Positions 26,643-35,722 are shown, counted from the first letter of the stretch. The stretch: DNA of 64,000 nucleotides from Luteibacter anthropi (GCF_011759365.1 NZ_JAARLZ010000010.1:124001-188000), one strand, 5' to 3'. Translations and numbers: made by a program. Notes: generated by a model from the letters alone, not told the origin.

Positions 26643-28607
26643 TCAAGGCGCGGTGAAACTCGCCTGCACGGTGACGTTGGTAAACGGCTTGCCGCCCGCA
26701 TCCACCGTGATGTACCAGGTGCCCGCCGCAGGTCGCGCCAGGGTCACCGTTTCGCTGTTGGTGGCGGGTTTCGCCGAACGGTAATCGTAGGCAGAAGCAC
26801 TGGCAGGGCTGCCGTTCTTCACGTACAGCGTGACGTCGCCGCTGCCACCGAACGTGCGCAGCGCCAGCGAACGCGCGCCTTCGGGAACATCGATGCGATA
26901 GCTCAGCGAACCGCTGGCCGGTGCGGCCTGGCCGGAGAGCGCCACGCCATTGGTGAGTGCCGTGGCGTCCGGACCGCCCGGCGTATTGCCAAGCGCCTTG
27001 TTGACCGCGGCATAGGCATCGAGGATGCCTGCGCCCACCGGCTTGTCCGGCGTGGCCGGGAAGGCATGTGCGGTGGATGTAAGCAACGCGCGGATCTGCA
27101 CCGGCGTGGGCGTCGGCAGGTTTGCCGCCTTCACCGCCGAGAGAATCAGGGCGACACTACCGGACACATGCGGCGTAGCCTGCGAGGTACCTGCCATGCC
27201 GCCGTAACCGGGACCCACCGGCTCATGCGTGCCGGCGTTGATCGCCGACCAGACGAAGCCCGCATCCACCACGGCACCGCTCGCGCCGTCATTGGCGTAT
27301 ACGCCACCGCCCGGTGCCGAGATTGCCACCGGTGCACCGTAGTTCGAGTAATAGGAGCGCTTGCCGACGATGCCGTTGGAAGCCACCGTGATCGCACCCG
27401 GGCAGCTAGCCGGCGAGTATTTGGTGGCATCGTCGTTTTCGTTGCCGGCCGCCACCACCACCGTGGTGCCACGCGAGATGGCGGAGGTAATGGCATCGGC
27501 AGTGACCGCATCCGCCGAGCAGGCACCTTCGCCACCCAGGCTCAGGTTGATGACCTGCGCCGGATGCGCGTTGTCGGGCACGCCGTCGACGTGACCGCCC
27601 GAAGCCCAGACGATCGCATCGGCGATGTCCGAGGTGTAGCCGCCGCAATGGCCCAGCACGCGTACCGGCAGTACTTTGGCCTTGTAGGCGATGCCCGCCA
27701 TGCCGACACCGTTGTTGGTCAGCTCCGCGATGGTTCCCGACACATGGGTGCCGTGCCAGCTGGAGTCTTCCTGCACGTCGCCCTTCGACGGATCGATGCA
27801 GCCGCCGTTGGCGACGAGGTATTTGTCTTCCGTGGTCCAGTCACCGGTGTCCCAGCCGCCGGGAACGCGTCCGTCCGTGGCGCGGCCGGACATGAAGGCA
27901 TCGGTGACGAAGTCGTAGCCGGCACCGGCCAGTGAGAGGTCGATATCCGGATGCTGGGTAATGCCCGTGTCGAGCACGGCCACGACGATGCCCGTGCCGT
28001 CGGCGAGATTCCAGGCATTGGCAACATTGCTGCCGCCCTTGTTCGCGTACGTTGCGGCGTCGTTGCCGATCTTCTCCGCGGCGCCTGACGGCGGACGCAG
28101 GTGCCACTGGTAGCGCGTGTAGTACGGATCATTGACCACGACCGGCGTGACATCGGCCGTGGCGCGGACGTCGTCGATCTTCTGCATGACCGCGTCCACC
28201 TCGACGTGGCGCACGGCGGGATCGGCCGCGATCTGGCTGACGAGCGCCTGCGCATCGGCGGCCGACAGCCGGCGCGACGTGCGGACCAGGTCGGCGCCGG
28301 TGGCCAGCTTGCGCCCGTAGCGCACCTGTAGCGCGCCACCTGCCGGCGTGCCGGCACGCAGCTGCGCCGCCAACGACGACGTACGCGACAACGCCGCGGA
28401 TACCGCCTGCGTGGCTGCCGTGGTGTCGAGACGTTCGCGTGTGCCGTCACGGTAGGTGACGATGAAACGGTCGTAGCCGGCTGGCGCACGCAGGCCAGCG
28501 ACATCGAGCGTGGCCCTGGGCTCCCCGGGCCCCTGGGCGAATACGCCGGGCGCCATGCCCAGCATGAGCGAGACGACGAGCGTCCTCGCAGCGATGCGGT
28601 TTACCAT
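26643..28607 (-). CDS. Secreted S8 family serine protease (subtilase)
   Basis: 654 residues from the ATG at 28607, with AGGGG eight bases upstream. An in-frame GTG at 28613 is too close to that site. A Sec signal is followed by an inhibitor-I9-like propeptide (about 40-160). The catalytic domain has Asp213 (VAVLDTGITQHPD), His285 (HGTHVSGTIAE) and Ser475 (GMAGTSQATPHVSG). The C-terminal ~100 residues form a PPC-like domain with LRTFGGSGDVTLYV, closely similar to the end of the metalloprotease at 24074-26056. It resembles the extracellular proteases of Xanthomonas, which use the T2SS. Confidence 0.95.
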   Translation of the reverse strand: MVNRIAARTLVVSLMLGMAPGVFAQGPGEPRATLDVAGLRAPAGYDRFIVTYRDGTRERLDTTAATQAVSAALSRTSSLAAQLRAGTPAGGALQVRYGRKLATGADLVRTSRRLSAADAQALVSQIAADPAVRHVEVDAVMQKIDDVRATADVTPVVVNDPYYTRYQWHLRPPSGAAEKIGNDAATYANKGGSNVANAWNLADGTGIVVAVLDTGITQHPDIDLSLAGAGYDFVTDAFMSGRATDGRVPGGWDTGDWTTEDKYLVANGGCIDPSKGDVQEDSSWHGTHVSGTIAELTNNGVGMAGIAYKAKVLPVRVLGHCGGYTSDIADAIVWASGGHVDGVPDNAHPAQVINLSLGGEGACSADAVTADAITSAISRGTTVVVAAGNENDDATKYSPASCPGAITVASNGIVGKRSYYSNYGAPVAISAPGGGVYANDGASGAVVDAGFVWSAINAGTHEPVGPGYGGMAGTSQATPHVSGSVALILSAVKAANLPTPTPVQIRALLTSTAHAFPATPDKPVGAGILDAYAAVNKALGNTPGGPDATALTNGVALSGQAAPASGSLSYRIDVPEGARSLALRTFGGSGDVTLYVKNGSPASASAYDYRSAKPATNSETVTLARPAAGTWYITVDAGGKPFTNVTVQASFTAP

Positions 28608-28688
28608 CTGCACTACCCCTTGCCCGTGGTACTGCTTGTGGACGGCCGATTGCGGGCCGCCTCCCCTTCGATGCCCTCGCGGGACACC

Positions 28689-28797
28689 CCTGCATCAGGT
28701 TCTTGAGATCCTTCGCACTTCAGGTCGAACCGGCTGCGTTTTGCCGCCGGTCTGGGGAACCTAGCAGCAGGAAAATACGAACGTCAATCTTTTGACG
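28689..28797 (-). promoter_or_regulatory. Structured leader element and inverted-repeat operator upstream of the subtilase gene
   Basis: In the 337-bp gap 28608-28944, CCTGC (28689-28693) and AGGTTC (28697-28702) pair exactly with GAACCT (28757-28762) and GCAGG (28767-28771). Inside, GACCGGC pairs with GCCGGTT (28728-28734 with 28746-28752). Read as minus-strand RNA the last pair is a G-U wobble, while on the plus strand it would be an A-C mismatch, so the folded strand is probably the subtilase leader. Just upstream, CGTCAA-4 nt-TTGACG (28782-28797) is a perfect inverted repeat suited to a dimeric regulator. I matched it to no known riboswitch class. Nothing else was seen in the gap. Confidence 0.5.
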
Positions 28798-28944
28798 ATA
28801 CTTTTTTCGTTATTCGCAAAAAGCATATGCAAACCGCGAAAACACTCGATTCCGGCGCGTACATGCGTTTCAATTCATGGTCTTGCGCGGCGATACCACG
28901 CGCGCATACCACTTAAGAACCATCGTCCCAAAGCGAAAAGAATC

Positions 28945-29730
28945 ATGCACTTGATCGACATCGGCGCGAACCTCACCCACGATTCCTTCCGTCAGGATTT
29001 TGGCGATGTACTGGCCCGGGCCCAGGCTCACGGCGTGGGCCGGATGATCGTCACCGGCGCATCGCGTGACGGCAGCGAGCACGCACTCGAACTGGCGCGG
29101 GCACATCCGGGCCTGCTCTACGCCACGGCCGGCGTCCACCCCCACCATGCCGTCGATTACGACGACGCAACCGATGCAAGGCTGCGCCAGCTGGCGGCAC
29201 AGCCCGAGGTGCGTGCCGTGGGCGAAACCGGCCTGGACTACAACCGCAACTATTCGCCCCGCGACGTCCAGCGCGAGGTGTTCGAGCGGCAGCTTGCTAT
29301 CGCGGTCGAGGCCGGCAAGCCGCTCTTCCTGCACCAGCGCGATGCCCACCACGATTTCCTCGCGATCCTGCGCCGCTATCGCGACCGCGTGCCCGCGGCC
29401 GTGGTGCACTGCTTCACGGACACGGGCGATGCCCTGCGTGACTATCTCGACCTGGATTGCCACATCGGCATCACGGGCTGGATCTGCGACGAGCGGCGCG
29501 GTGCCCACCTGCGTGAGCTGGTGAAGCTGATTCCCGCCAACCGCCTCATGATCGAGACGGATGCGCCCTACCTGCTTCCACGCACGCTGCGCCCGATGCC
29601 CAAGGACCGTCGCAACGAACCGATGTATCTTGCGCACATCCGCGACGAGGTGGCGAAGGATCGCGGGGAATCGATCGACGAGCTGACCGCATCGACGATC
29701 CGCACCACGGAAGCCTTCTTCGGACTGTGA
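28945..29730 (+). CDS. tatD: TatD family metal-dependent hydrolase (DNase)
   Basis: 261 residues from the ATG at 28945, the normal TatD length. The metal-binding residues of the TIM-barrel family are visible: the start reads MHLIDIGANLTHDSF (the first motif has N-L-T-H in place of the usual HxH of the wider family). Also present are GVHPHHA, VGETGLDYNRNYSPRDVQREVFERQL (the Glu ligand), LFLHQRDAHHDFL, HCFTDTG and MIETDAPYLLPRTLRPMPKDRRNEPMYL. TatD proteins are 3'-5' exonucleases involved in DNA repair and fragmentation. It converges with the antiporter gene, with 16 bp between them. Confidence 0.94.
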   Translation: MHLIDIGANLTHDSFRQDFGDVLARAQAHGVGRMIVTGASRDGSEHALELARAHPGLLYATAGVHPHHAVDYDDATDARLRQLAAQPEVRAVGETGLDYNRNYSPRDVQREVFERQLAIAVEAGKPLFLHQRDAHHDFLAILRRYRDRVPAAVVHCFTDTGDALRDYLDLDCHIGITGWICDERRGAHLRELVKLIPANRLMIETDAPYLLPRTLRPMPKDRRNEPMYLAHIRDEVAKDRGESIDELTASTIRTTEAFFGL

Positions 29731-29746
29731 ACCCAGAGCACGCGGA

Positions 29747-31402
29747 TCACCCCGCGTGCAGCCCCGAGAGTGCCGCCTCGGCGAGATCCACCTCACGCAA
29801 CAGCGTGCGCAGGGTCTCGTCGTTGATCTCGTGCCTGCGCCTCAGCGCATAGAGTTCCTGACGCTCCGCGCGCAGCGCGGCCAGGCGCATCACACGCTCG
29901 GTACCCGCCTCGGCGCGTGCCTTCTCGGGCACGTCGCCCTCGTCACCTGCCGCCTCCAGGCGCTGCTGGTAATCGGAAACTACCCGCGCGGCCACGTGCG
30001 AGGCCAGCGCAATGGCGTTTTCGTCTCCGCCATCGTCTACCCGCTTCTGTTCCTCACCAATGGCCTTGAGTGCCGCTTCCGCGACCAGCGCTCGCGCCTT
30101 GCGTTCTTCACGCACCCGCGGATCTTCGCCGGGAAGCCTGAGGCCCTTCACCAGCAAGGGCAGGCCCACCGCACCGAAGATCAGCGTGCACAGGATCACG
30201 CCAGAAGCCAGGAAGATCATCAGGTCGCGAACCGGAAACGGGCCGTCGCCCTTCATGATGGGAATCGACAGCACACCGGCCATCGTGATCGCTCCGCGCA
30301 CGCCAGCCAGCGACGTCGTCCAGATCAATCGCGTGCCCGCCTTGGGCCGCTGCTCGCCACGCCGCAGCGCCCGCATCAGGGCAAAGCGCAGCGATACCCA
30401 GACCCATATGAAGCGCAGGATCACCAGGGCCAGCGTGATCGCGACCACGTAGGCGGCGAGGTACCAGAGGTGGCCACCACCGGCCTGCGCAAGGTCGACC
30501 TTTGCACCAGCGATGATGCCCGGTAGCTGCAGGCCCAACAGGATGAAAATCAGGCCATTGAACGTGAACTCGACCATGGCCCATACCGCACCGGTCTGCA
30601 TCCGCGTGGCGGAGTACGTGCCTTTGCGGATGTCGGTGTAGTTGAGCGTCATGCCTGCCGTCACGGCCGCAAGGATGCCGGATACATCGAAGTGCTCGGC
30701 AAGCAGATAGGCGGCGAACGGCAACAGCAGCAGCAAGACTACCTGGCTCGGCGGATCCATCTCGCCACTCCAGCGCACCAGGCGACGCCGGACGATGCCG
30801 AAGGCCTGGCCAACCAGCCAGCCGGCGGCGATGCCGCCTCCGGCCATGAGCAGGAAATCGAGCGTGGCGCTCTTCAGCGAGAAGCGACCGGTGAGTTCTG
30901 CCACGACGGCAAACTGCAGGGCGACCAGCCCGGACGCATCGTTGAACAACGCTTCACCGGACAGGATGTGCATCAACCGGGACGGCATCTTCGAGCCCCC
31001 GGTGATGGACGACACCGCCACCGCATCGGTGGGCGAAAGCACCGCGGCCAGTGCAAAGCCCACGGCCAGGGGCACGGTCGGAATCATCCAGTGAACGAAG
31101 TAACCGATGCCGACGATCGTGAAGAACACCAGGCCGACGGCAAGCGCCAGGATGGGGCCCCGCAGAAGAAACAGCTCGCGCTTTGGAATGCGCCATCCGT
31201 CCGCGAACAGCAAGGGCGGGATGAACAGCATGAGGAACAGGTCCGGATCGAACTCCACATGCATGCCGAAGGGTCGTGCCAGCAGGGCGCCCAGTCCGAT
31301 CTGGACCAGCGGCGTCGGCAGTTTTACCGGCAGCACCCGGGTGACCGCACCGGAAATGGCAACCACAAGCAACAGAACAAGGATGGTGATGACTAGGCTC
31401 AT
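29747..31402 (-). CDS. CPA1 family Na+/H+ antiporter
   Basis: 551 residues with about 12 membrane segments. Family motifs are FIPPLLFADGWRIPKRELF near the N-terminus, SPTDAVAVSSITGGSKMPSRL (equivalent of the CPA1 TM5 region), ILSGEALFNDASGLVALQFAVV (the conserved NDA site) and GVRGAITMAGVLSIP. The last ~120 residues are a charged, probably helical cytoplasmic tail. It exchanges Na+ or K+ for protons across the inner membrane; which cation is used cannot be told from the sequence. Confidence 0.93.
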   Translation of the reverse strand: MSLVITILVLLLVVAISGAVTRVLPVKLPTPLVQIGLGALLARPFGMHVEFDPDLFLMLFIPPLLFADGWRIPKRELFLLRGPILALAVGLVFFTIVGIGYFVHWMIPTVPLAVGFALAAVLSPTDAVAVSSITGGSKMPSRLMHILSGEALFNDASGLVALQFAVVAELTGRFSLKSATLDFLLMAGGGIAAGWLVGQAFGIVRRRLVRWSGEMDPPSQVVLLLLLPFAAYLLAEHFDVSGILAAVTAGMTLNYTDIRKGTYSATRMQTGAVWAMVEFTFNGLIFILLGLQLPGIIAGAKVDLAQAGGGHLWYLAAYVVAITLALVILRFIWVWVSLRFALMRALRRGEQRPKAGTRLIWTTSLAGVRGAITMAGVLSIPIMKGDGPFPVRDLMIFLASGVILCTLIFGAVGLPLLVKGLRLPGEDPRVREERKARALVAEAALKAIGEEQKRVDDGGDENAIALASHVAARVVSDYQQRLEAAGDEGDVPEKARAEAGTERVMRLAALRAERQELYALRRRHEINDETLRTLLREVDLAEAALSGLHAG

Positions 31403-31550
31403 CGGCCCACGCTACCCAAGGCGGTCCGCGACAGGCAAGCATCCCGGACTGTGAGCCGTGCCGCAAAACCAGCGGCATGCCGATTCATCTGCCGGAATCC
31501 GGCATTCCTGATAATCGTAATATGTCATTAATTATTCGTAATTTCCTGCT

Positions 31551-31619
31551 TAGGACTAATTCCTATTGTTCCTAGGACTATCACGGGCTTACGTTATTTT
31601 CACGCGCCATATATGGCGC
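31551..31619 (+). promoter_or_regulatory. Operator-like repeats upstream of the first TonB-dependent receptor
   Basis: Within the gene-free stretch 31403-31706, TAGGACTA occurs at 31551-31558 and 31573-31580, 22 bp apart (two helical turns, same face). GCGCCATATATGGCGC at 31604-31619 is a perfect 16-bp palindrome. The surrounding 31510-31605 is much more AT-rich than the coding regions. These look like regulator-binding sites for the receptor at 31932. The regulator is unknown. Confidence 0.5.
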
Positions 31620-31706
31620 TGCCGGAAACCGCTCCAGGGGATTAATACGAGCGGCCACGGTTTATCACCACGGAACCGGTGTTTGTTTCACTTGGGGAGA
31701 ATCCAC

Positions 31707-31766
31707 ATGGCACACATGCAACCGCCCATACCCCCTGCTACAGGCAAGCTTCCAGGCTCGCCTTGA
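31707..31766 (+). CDS. Proline-rich 19-residue upstream ORF (candidate leader peptide)
   Basis: The ORF reads MAHMQPPIPPATGKLPGSP. GGGGAG seven bases upstream is a good ribosome-binding site. It contains two Pro-Pro pairs, which can slow ribosomes. It is followed by a 165-nt leader with direct repeats of AGGCCCACC and a pairing TGCGGT...ACCGCA before the receptor ATG at 31932. Expression is unproven; a regulatory role by ribosome pausing is inference. Confidence 0.45.
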   Translation: MAHMQPPIPPATGKLPGSP

Positions 31767-31931
31767 CGATGCGGTAGCGGCAGGCCCACCAAGAGGCCCA
31801 CCGCCCACCGCAGTGCACTCCCGTTCCGGTGATCCCACCGCCCCTTCCCGGGCGGAACGTCCGCGTGCCGCGCGGATACGGGTCACCTCACCCCGATGTT
31901 CGTCATGCAATTCCTCAGGAGGGTAGGTCTC

Positions 31932-34900
31932 ATGCAGTACGCAACACGTTCCATCGCACATCCGCGCCGAAAGCTCGCGCTGGCCGCCGCCATCGCCATG
32001 GCGATCGGCGGAGCGGGCAGCGCTCTCGCGCAGAACAACAGCAGTGGTTACATCTACGGCACGGCGGCACCCGGTGATGTCCTGCACATCGAGAACACCG
32101 GCACAGGCCTGACCCGCGATATCACCGCCGACAAGGATGGCAAGTACCGCGTCAATTCGCTGCCGATCGGCAACTACAACGTCAGCCTGATCCGCAACGG
32201 CACCACGGTCGATACGCGCAAGGATGTGTCGACCCAGATCTCGCTGGGTACCAATGTCTCCTTCAACGTAGCCGCTTCATCGAAGCAGGCCACCGACCTG
32301 AATGCCGTGCAGGTGAGCGCCAATGCCATGCCGAGCATCGACGTCAGTTCGGTGGACTCGCGCACCGTACTGAGCGCCGACCAGCTCTCCAAGCTGCCGA
32401 TCGCACGTACGTCGATCAGCTCGATTGCCCTGCTTGCCCCGGGCACCACGCCGGCGGCACGCGGCTACGGCAATGCGCTTTCCTTCGGTGGCTCGTCGGC
32501 CTCCGAGAACTCTTACTACGTCAACGGTTTCCAGATCACGAACCCGCTCACGGGCGTGGGATCGCGCCAGCTACCCTACGATGCCATCGACCAGGAACAG
32601 GTACTGATCGGCGGCTCCGGCGCCGAGTACGGCCGCACCACTGGCGGCGTGATCAACGTGGTGTCCAAGCGCGGCTCCAACGAGTGGAAGGGCGATGTCC
32701 AGGTGTTGTGGTCTCCGAGTGCGCTCCAGCAGACGCCTCGCAACATCAATCTGCGTGACGGCACCCGGTTCCAGCGCGGCAGCCCCTACACGTTGCGTGA
32801 CCAGGACAACCTGCAGTACTCCGGCTCGCTGGGTGGTGCACTGATCAAGGACAAGCTGTTCATCTTCGCTGCCGCCGACTGGATCAAGCAGACCGGCAAC
32901 TACACCGGCCCGAGCACGGTCAGTGACGACGAGAAGGACACCGCCAAGACCAAGCGCTGGCTGGGCAAGATCGACTGGAACATCACCGATAACCATATCG
33001 TGGAGTTCACCGGCATCGGCGATACCGAGACGACCGACAACCAGATCTATAACTACAGCTACCAGACCGGCCGGGGATCCTATCTCGGCAAGCAGTACAC
33101 CAAGAACTACAACGGTACACAGACCAATGCGACGCCGGGCGGCCAGACGTACATCGGTCACTACACGGGTTACATCACCGACGACCTGACCATCAATGCC
33201 ATGTACGGCCGGGCAAAGTCCAGCCACGAGCAGACCATCAATTCGGCCACCGGCCTTCCGTGTCCTGCCATTACCGACGATCGCGTGGCATTCGCAGGCC
33301 ATCCGCAGACCGGTTGCAACATCGCGCCGACCTTCCTGCTGCCGGGCTCGAAAGACAGCACCAAGGGCTGGAGCTTCAATATCGAATACCGCATCGGCGA
33401 TCACGATCTGCGTGCCGGCATGGACAACTATGTGCTCCGCGCCACCTGGGGTGCCGTTCCCGCAGGCGGCACGTCGTATACGTACAACGACCTTGGCGAC
33501 GGCCAGGCCATCAGAGATCGCCTGACCAGCCTCGGCCTCGATCCGGGCTCGTACAACCCGGCGGACTTCCCGGGCGGCTACTACGTGGAATCCGCGGCGC
33601 TTGGCACCGGCACGTCCGCACGCACCAACCAGCGCTCCCAGTTCGTCGAGGATAACTGGCAGGTAACCGATCGCTGGCACGCTTACATCGGCCTGCGCAA
33701 CGAACAGTTCACCAACTACAACGGTGCCGGCCAGGCGTATGCCAGCTCACGCCACCAGCTCGATCCACGACTGGGCGTATCGTGGGACGTCTATGGCGAC
33801 AGCTCGCTGAAGGTCTACGCCAACGCAGGCCGCTATCATCTGGGCCTGCCCACCTCCGTCGCCGTGCGTGGCGCCGGCCCGTCCACTTATCCGTCGCAGT
33901 ACTTCGGCTTCACGGGTATCGACCCGGTCACCGGCGTGCCCACCGGACTGGTCCAGGGCAATTACTCGGGCCTGTTCTTCAACAACGGTGCCAACGGCGT
34001 ACCGCCTGATGCGAAGACCGTCGCGGCGCAGCACCTGCATTCCTACTACCAGGACGAGTACATCCTCGGCTTCGACAAACAGCTGGCGGATACCTGGACC
34101 TTCGGTGCGAAAACCATGTACCGAAAGCTGCGCAGCCTGATCGACGATACCTGCGACCCCCGTCCGTTCCAGGCCTGGGGTGCCGCCAACGGCCTGCTCG
34201 ACGAGGTCAACGCCGGTATCGGCCGCAGCACCGGCTGCTACCTGTTCAACCCGGGCCGCGCGAACACCTTCACCCTTTCCCCGGCCCCTGGCCAGTACCT
34301 GAGCATCCCGCTCACAGCGGCACAGATCGGCGAGCCAAAGGCCAAGCGTGCGTACTGGATGCTCGACCTGTACCTGGAGCACCAGTTCAGCGACAAGTGG
34401 TATGGCAAGATCGACTACACGCTGTCACACAGCTACGGCAACTCCGAAGGCCAGCTTGACTCGGACATCGTGCAGGCCGACGTGTCCACGACCGAAAGCT
34501 GGGATTTCCCGGAGATCATGGAAAACACCAACGGCAACCTGCCGAACGACCAGCGTCACCAGCTGCGCATCTTCGGAACGTATACACCGACCGACGAATG
34601 GCAGTTCTCGACGGTGACGCGCATCGCCTCGGGCACGCCGGTCAGCTGCCTCGGCCTGCGTCCTTCCTCGGTGGGCGGCGATCCGTTCAACTACAAGAAC
34701 AACTACTTCTGGTGCAACGGCGATCCGGCCAAGCGCGGTACGTTCGGGCGCACTCCATGGACCTACACCCTCGACGTCAGCGCCGCCTGGAAGCCGGCGT
34801 TCGCCGACCACAAGCTGACCTTCTCCGCGGACATCTTCAATCTCCTCGGCAAGCAGCAGGCAACCCAGCTGTATGAAACCGGCGAAACCCCGTCCGGCCT

Positions 34901-34985
34901 GCCCAACCCGCAGTACAAGCGTGCCCGCTCCTTCCAGGATCCACGCTATGTGCGCCTCGGCGCACGGTACGACTTCACGCTCTGA
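31932..34985 (+). CDS. TonB-dependent receptor with carboxypeptidase-like regulatory domain (Oar-like)
   Basis: 1017 residues from the ATG at 31932 (AGGAGG about nine bases upstream). The signal peptide is cleaved near ALA-Q34. A carboxypeptidase-regulatory-like domain comes first (GYIYGTAAPGDVLHIENTGTGL, then DKDGKYRVNSLPIGNYNVSL), followed by the plug (RTSISSIALLAPGTT.., SFGGSSASENSYYVNGFQITNPL, YGRTTGGVINVVSKRGSNEW). The beta-barrel ends in a typical terminal strand, RYDFTL. It is an outer-membrane importer energised by TonB-ExbBD. The substrate is unknown; Xanthomonadales Oar-like receptors are often linked to peptide or polysaccharide use. It is a paralog of the receptor at 36245-39355. 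Confidence 0.94.
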   Translation: MQYATRSIAHPRRKLALAAAIAMAIGGAGSALAQNNSSGYIYGTAAPGDVLHIENTGTGLTRDITADKDGKYRVNSLPIGNYNVSLIRNGTTVDTRKDVSTQISLGTNVSFNVAASSKQATDLNAVQVSANAMPSIDVSSVDSRTVLSADQLSKLPIARTSISSIALLAPGTTPAARGYGNALSFGGSSASENSYYVNGFQITNPLTGVGSRQLPYDAIDQEQVLIGGSGAEYGRTTGGVINVVSKRGSNEWKGDVQVLWSPSALQQTPRNINLRDGTRFQRGSPYTLRDQDNLQYSGSLGGALIKDKLFIFAAADWIKQTGNYTGPSTVSDDEKDTAKTKRWLGKIDWNITDNHIVEFTGIGDTETTDNQIYNYSYQTGRGSYLGKQYTKNYNGTQTNATPGGQTYIGHYTGYITDDLTINAMYGRAKSSHEQTINSATGLPCPAITDDRVAFAGHPQTGCNIAPTFLLPGSKDSTKGWSFNIEYRIGDHDLRAGMDNYVLRATWGAVPAGGTSYTYNDLGDGQAIRDRLTSLGLDPGSYNPADFPGGYYVESAALGTGTSARTNQRSQFVEDNWQVTDRWHAYIGLRNEQFTNYNGAGQAYASSRHQLDPRLGVSWDVYGDSSLKVYANAGRYHLGLPTSVAVRGAGPSTYPSQYFGFTGIDPVTGVPTGLVQGNYSGLFFNNGANGVPPDAKTVAAQHLHSYYQDEYILGFDKQLADTWTFGAKTMYRKLRSLIDDTCDPRPFQAWGAANGLLDEVNAGIGRSTGCYLFNPGRANTFTLSPAPGQYLSIPLTAAQIGEPKAKRAYWMLDLYLEHQFSDKWYGKIDYTLSHSYGNSEGQLDSDIVQADVSTTESWDFPEIMENTNGNLPNDQRHQLRIFGTYTPTDEWQFSTVTRIASGTPVSCLGLRPSSVGGDPFNYKNNYFWCNGDPAKRGTFGRTPWTYTLDVSAAWKPAFADHKLTFSADIFNLLGKQQATQLYETGETPSGLPNPQYKRARSFQDPRYVRLGARYDFTL

Positions 34986-35022
34986 CGCATAACAACAACA
35001 GCTGCACGTTTCCCCGGATATT

Positions 35023-35051
35023 GGCCGCTCCAGAAGGAGCGGCCTTTTTTT
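35023..35051 (+). terminator. Intrinsic terminator after the first receptor gene
   Basis: GGCCGCTCC, a four-base loop AGAA, GGAGCGGCC, then seven T residues, 38 bp past the receptor stop. A textbook Rho-independent terminator. The rest of the 305-bp gap (34986-35290) shows no gene. Confidence 0.92.
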
Positions 35052-35290
35052 CGTCCTGGCATCGAAACATCATGCGAAGCTCCCGACGCGCCACAGCGCC
35101 GTGTCCGCATCCGACCTGACCAAAGGTCGTAGGAACATCCCTACAGGAACGCAATTTTCCTCGACATCGCCACCTGCTTCGATAGCGAATTCTTAAGTGC
35201 GCCATGCCTATTGTTCGATCGCTGGGGAACACCAGCAAAGGGATCATCCATCCAACTACAAGGCTGCCCACATGGGCAGGAGGCTATGTA

Positions 35291-35674
35291 ATGCGCTCTC
35301 TTAAGATAGTGGCATGCGTGGTATCAGTGGTTATGGCCGCAGGCATCGCAGCACCTGCGATGGCGGCAAGAAGCAACTCGATTTCAACCTCGTACTTCGA
35401 TGCCCAGGGAAATTTCGTGGGGCAATCACTATATCCCTGCGAAAACAAGCATTTCGAAGGCGGCGAAGTCACCCAGTACAGTCTGACGCAGAGCTTTGGC
35501 TGCTATCTCGGTCCGCCGGCCAACGGTGAATCCGGTCTCGAGCCAAACGAGGTCTATTCCAATCCGCCGCCGGGATTCACACAGGATCAGCTGTGTCACA
35601 TCCTCGCCACGTATGGAGACCCGTGCGGCAATCCACCCGGATCGATTGCACCGATATTCGTCTGGGGACGATGA
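35291..35674 (+). CDS. Small exported protein with four cysteines, unknown function
   Basis: 127 residues from the ATG at 35291, with AGGAGG seven bases upstream. The Sec signal ends at APAMA. The mature part begins STSYFDAQGNFVGQSLYPCEN and carries four cysteines, enough for two disulfides. Its end is rich in Pro and Gly (NPPPGFTQDQLC..., GNPPGSIAPIFVWGR). It resembles small uncharacterised exported Xanthomonadales proteins with a YYDAxGNxVG start (possibly DUF6289-like; from memory, weak). It is monocistronic, between two terminators and two receptor genes. Confidence 0.8.
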   Translation: MRSLKIVACVVSVVMAAGIAAPAMAARSNSISTSYFDAQGNFVGQSLYPCENKHFEGGEVTQYSLTQSFGCYLGPPANGESGLEPNEVYSNPPPGFTQDQLCHILATYGDPCGNPPGSIAPIFVWGR

Positions 35675-35722
35675 CGGCAACGAATATGCCGTGAAGTCAT
35701 AAACAGCTTTTACCCGTCCAGG

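Noticed and set aside
28715-28760. Possible tRNA because of a GGTTCGACC T-loop-like string
   Set aside because: No acceptor stem, no D or anticodon arm, and the bases next to the string do not pair as a T-arm; the outer stems form a different fold.
31403-31550. Terminator for the antiporter gene at GCCGGAATCCGGC (near 31489)
   Set aside because: The antiporter is transcribed away from this point; the palindrome lies upstream of its start and has no T-tract.
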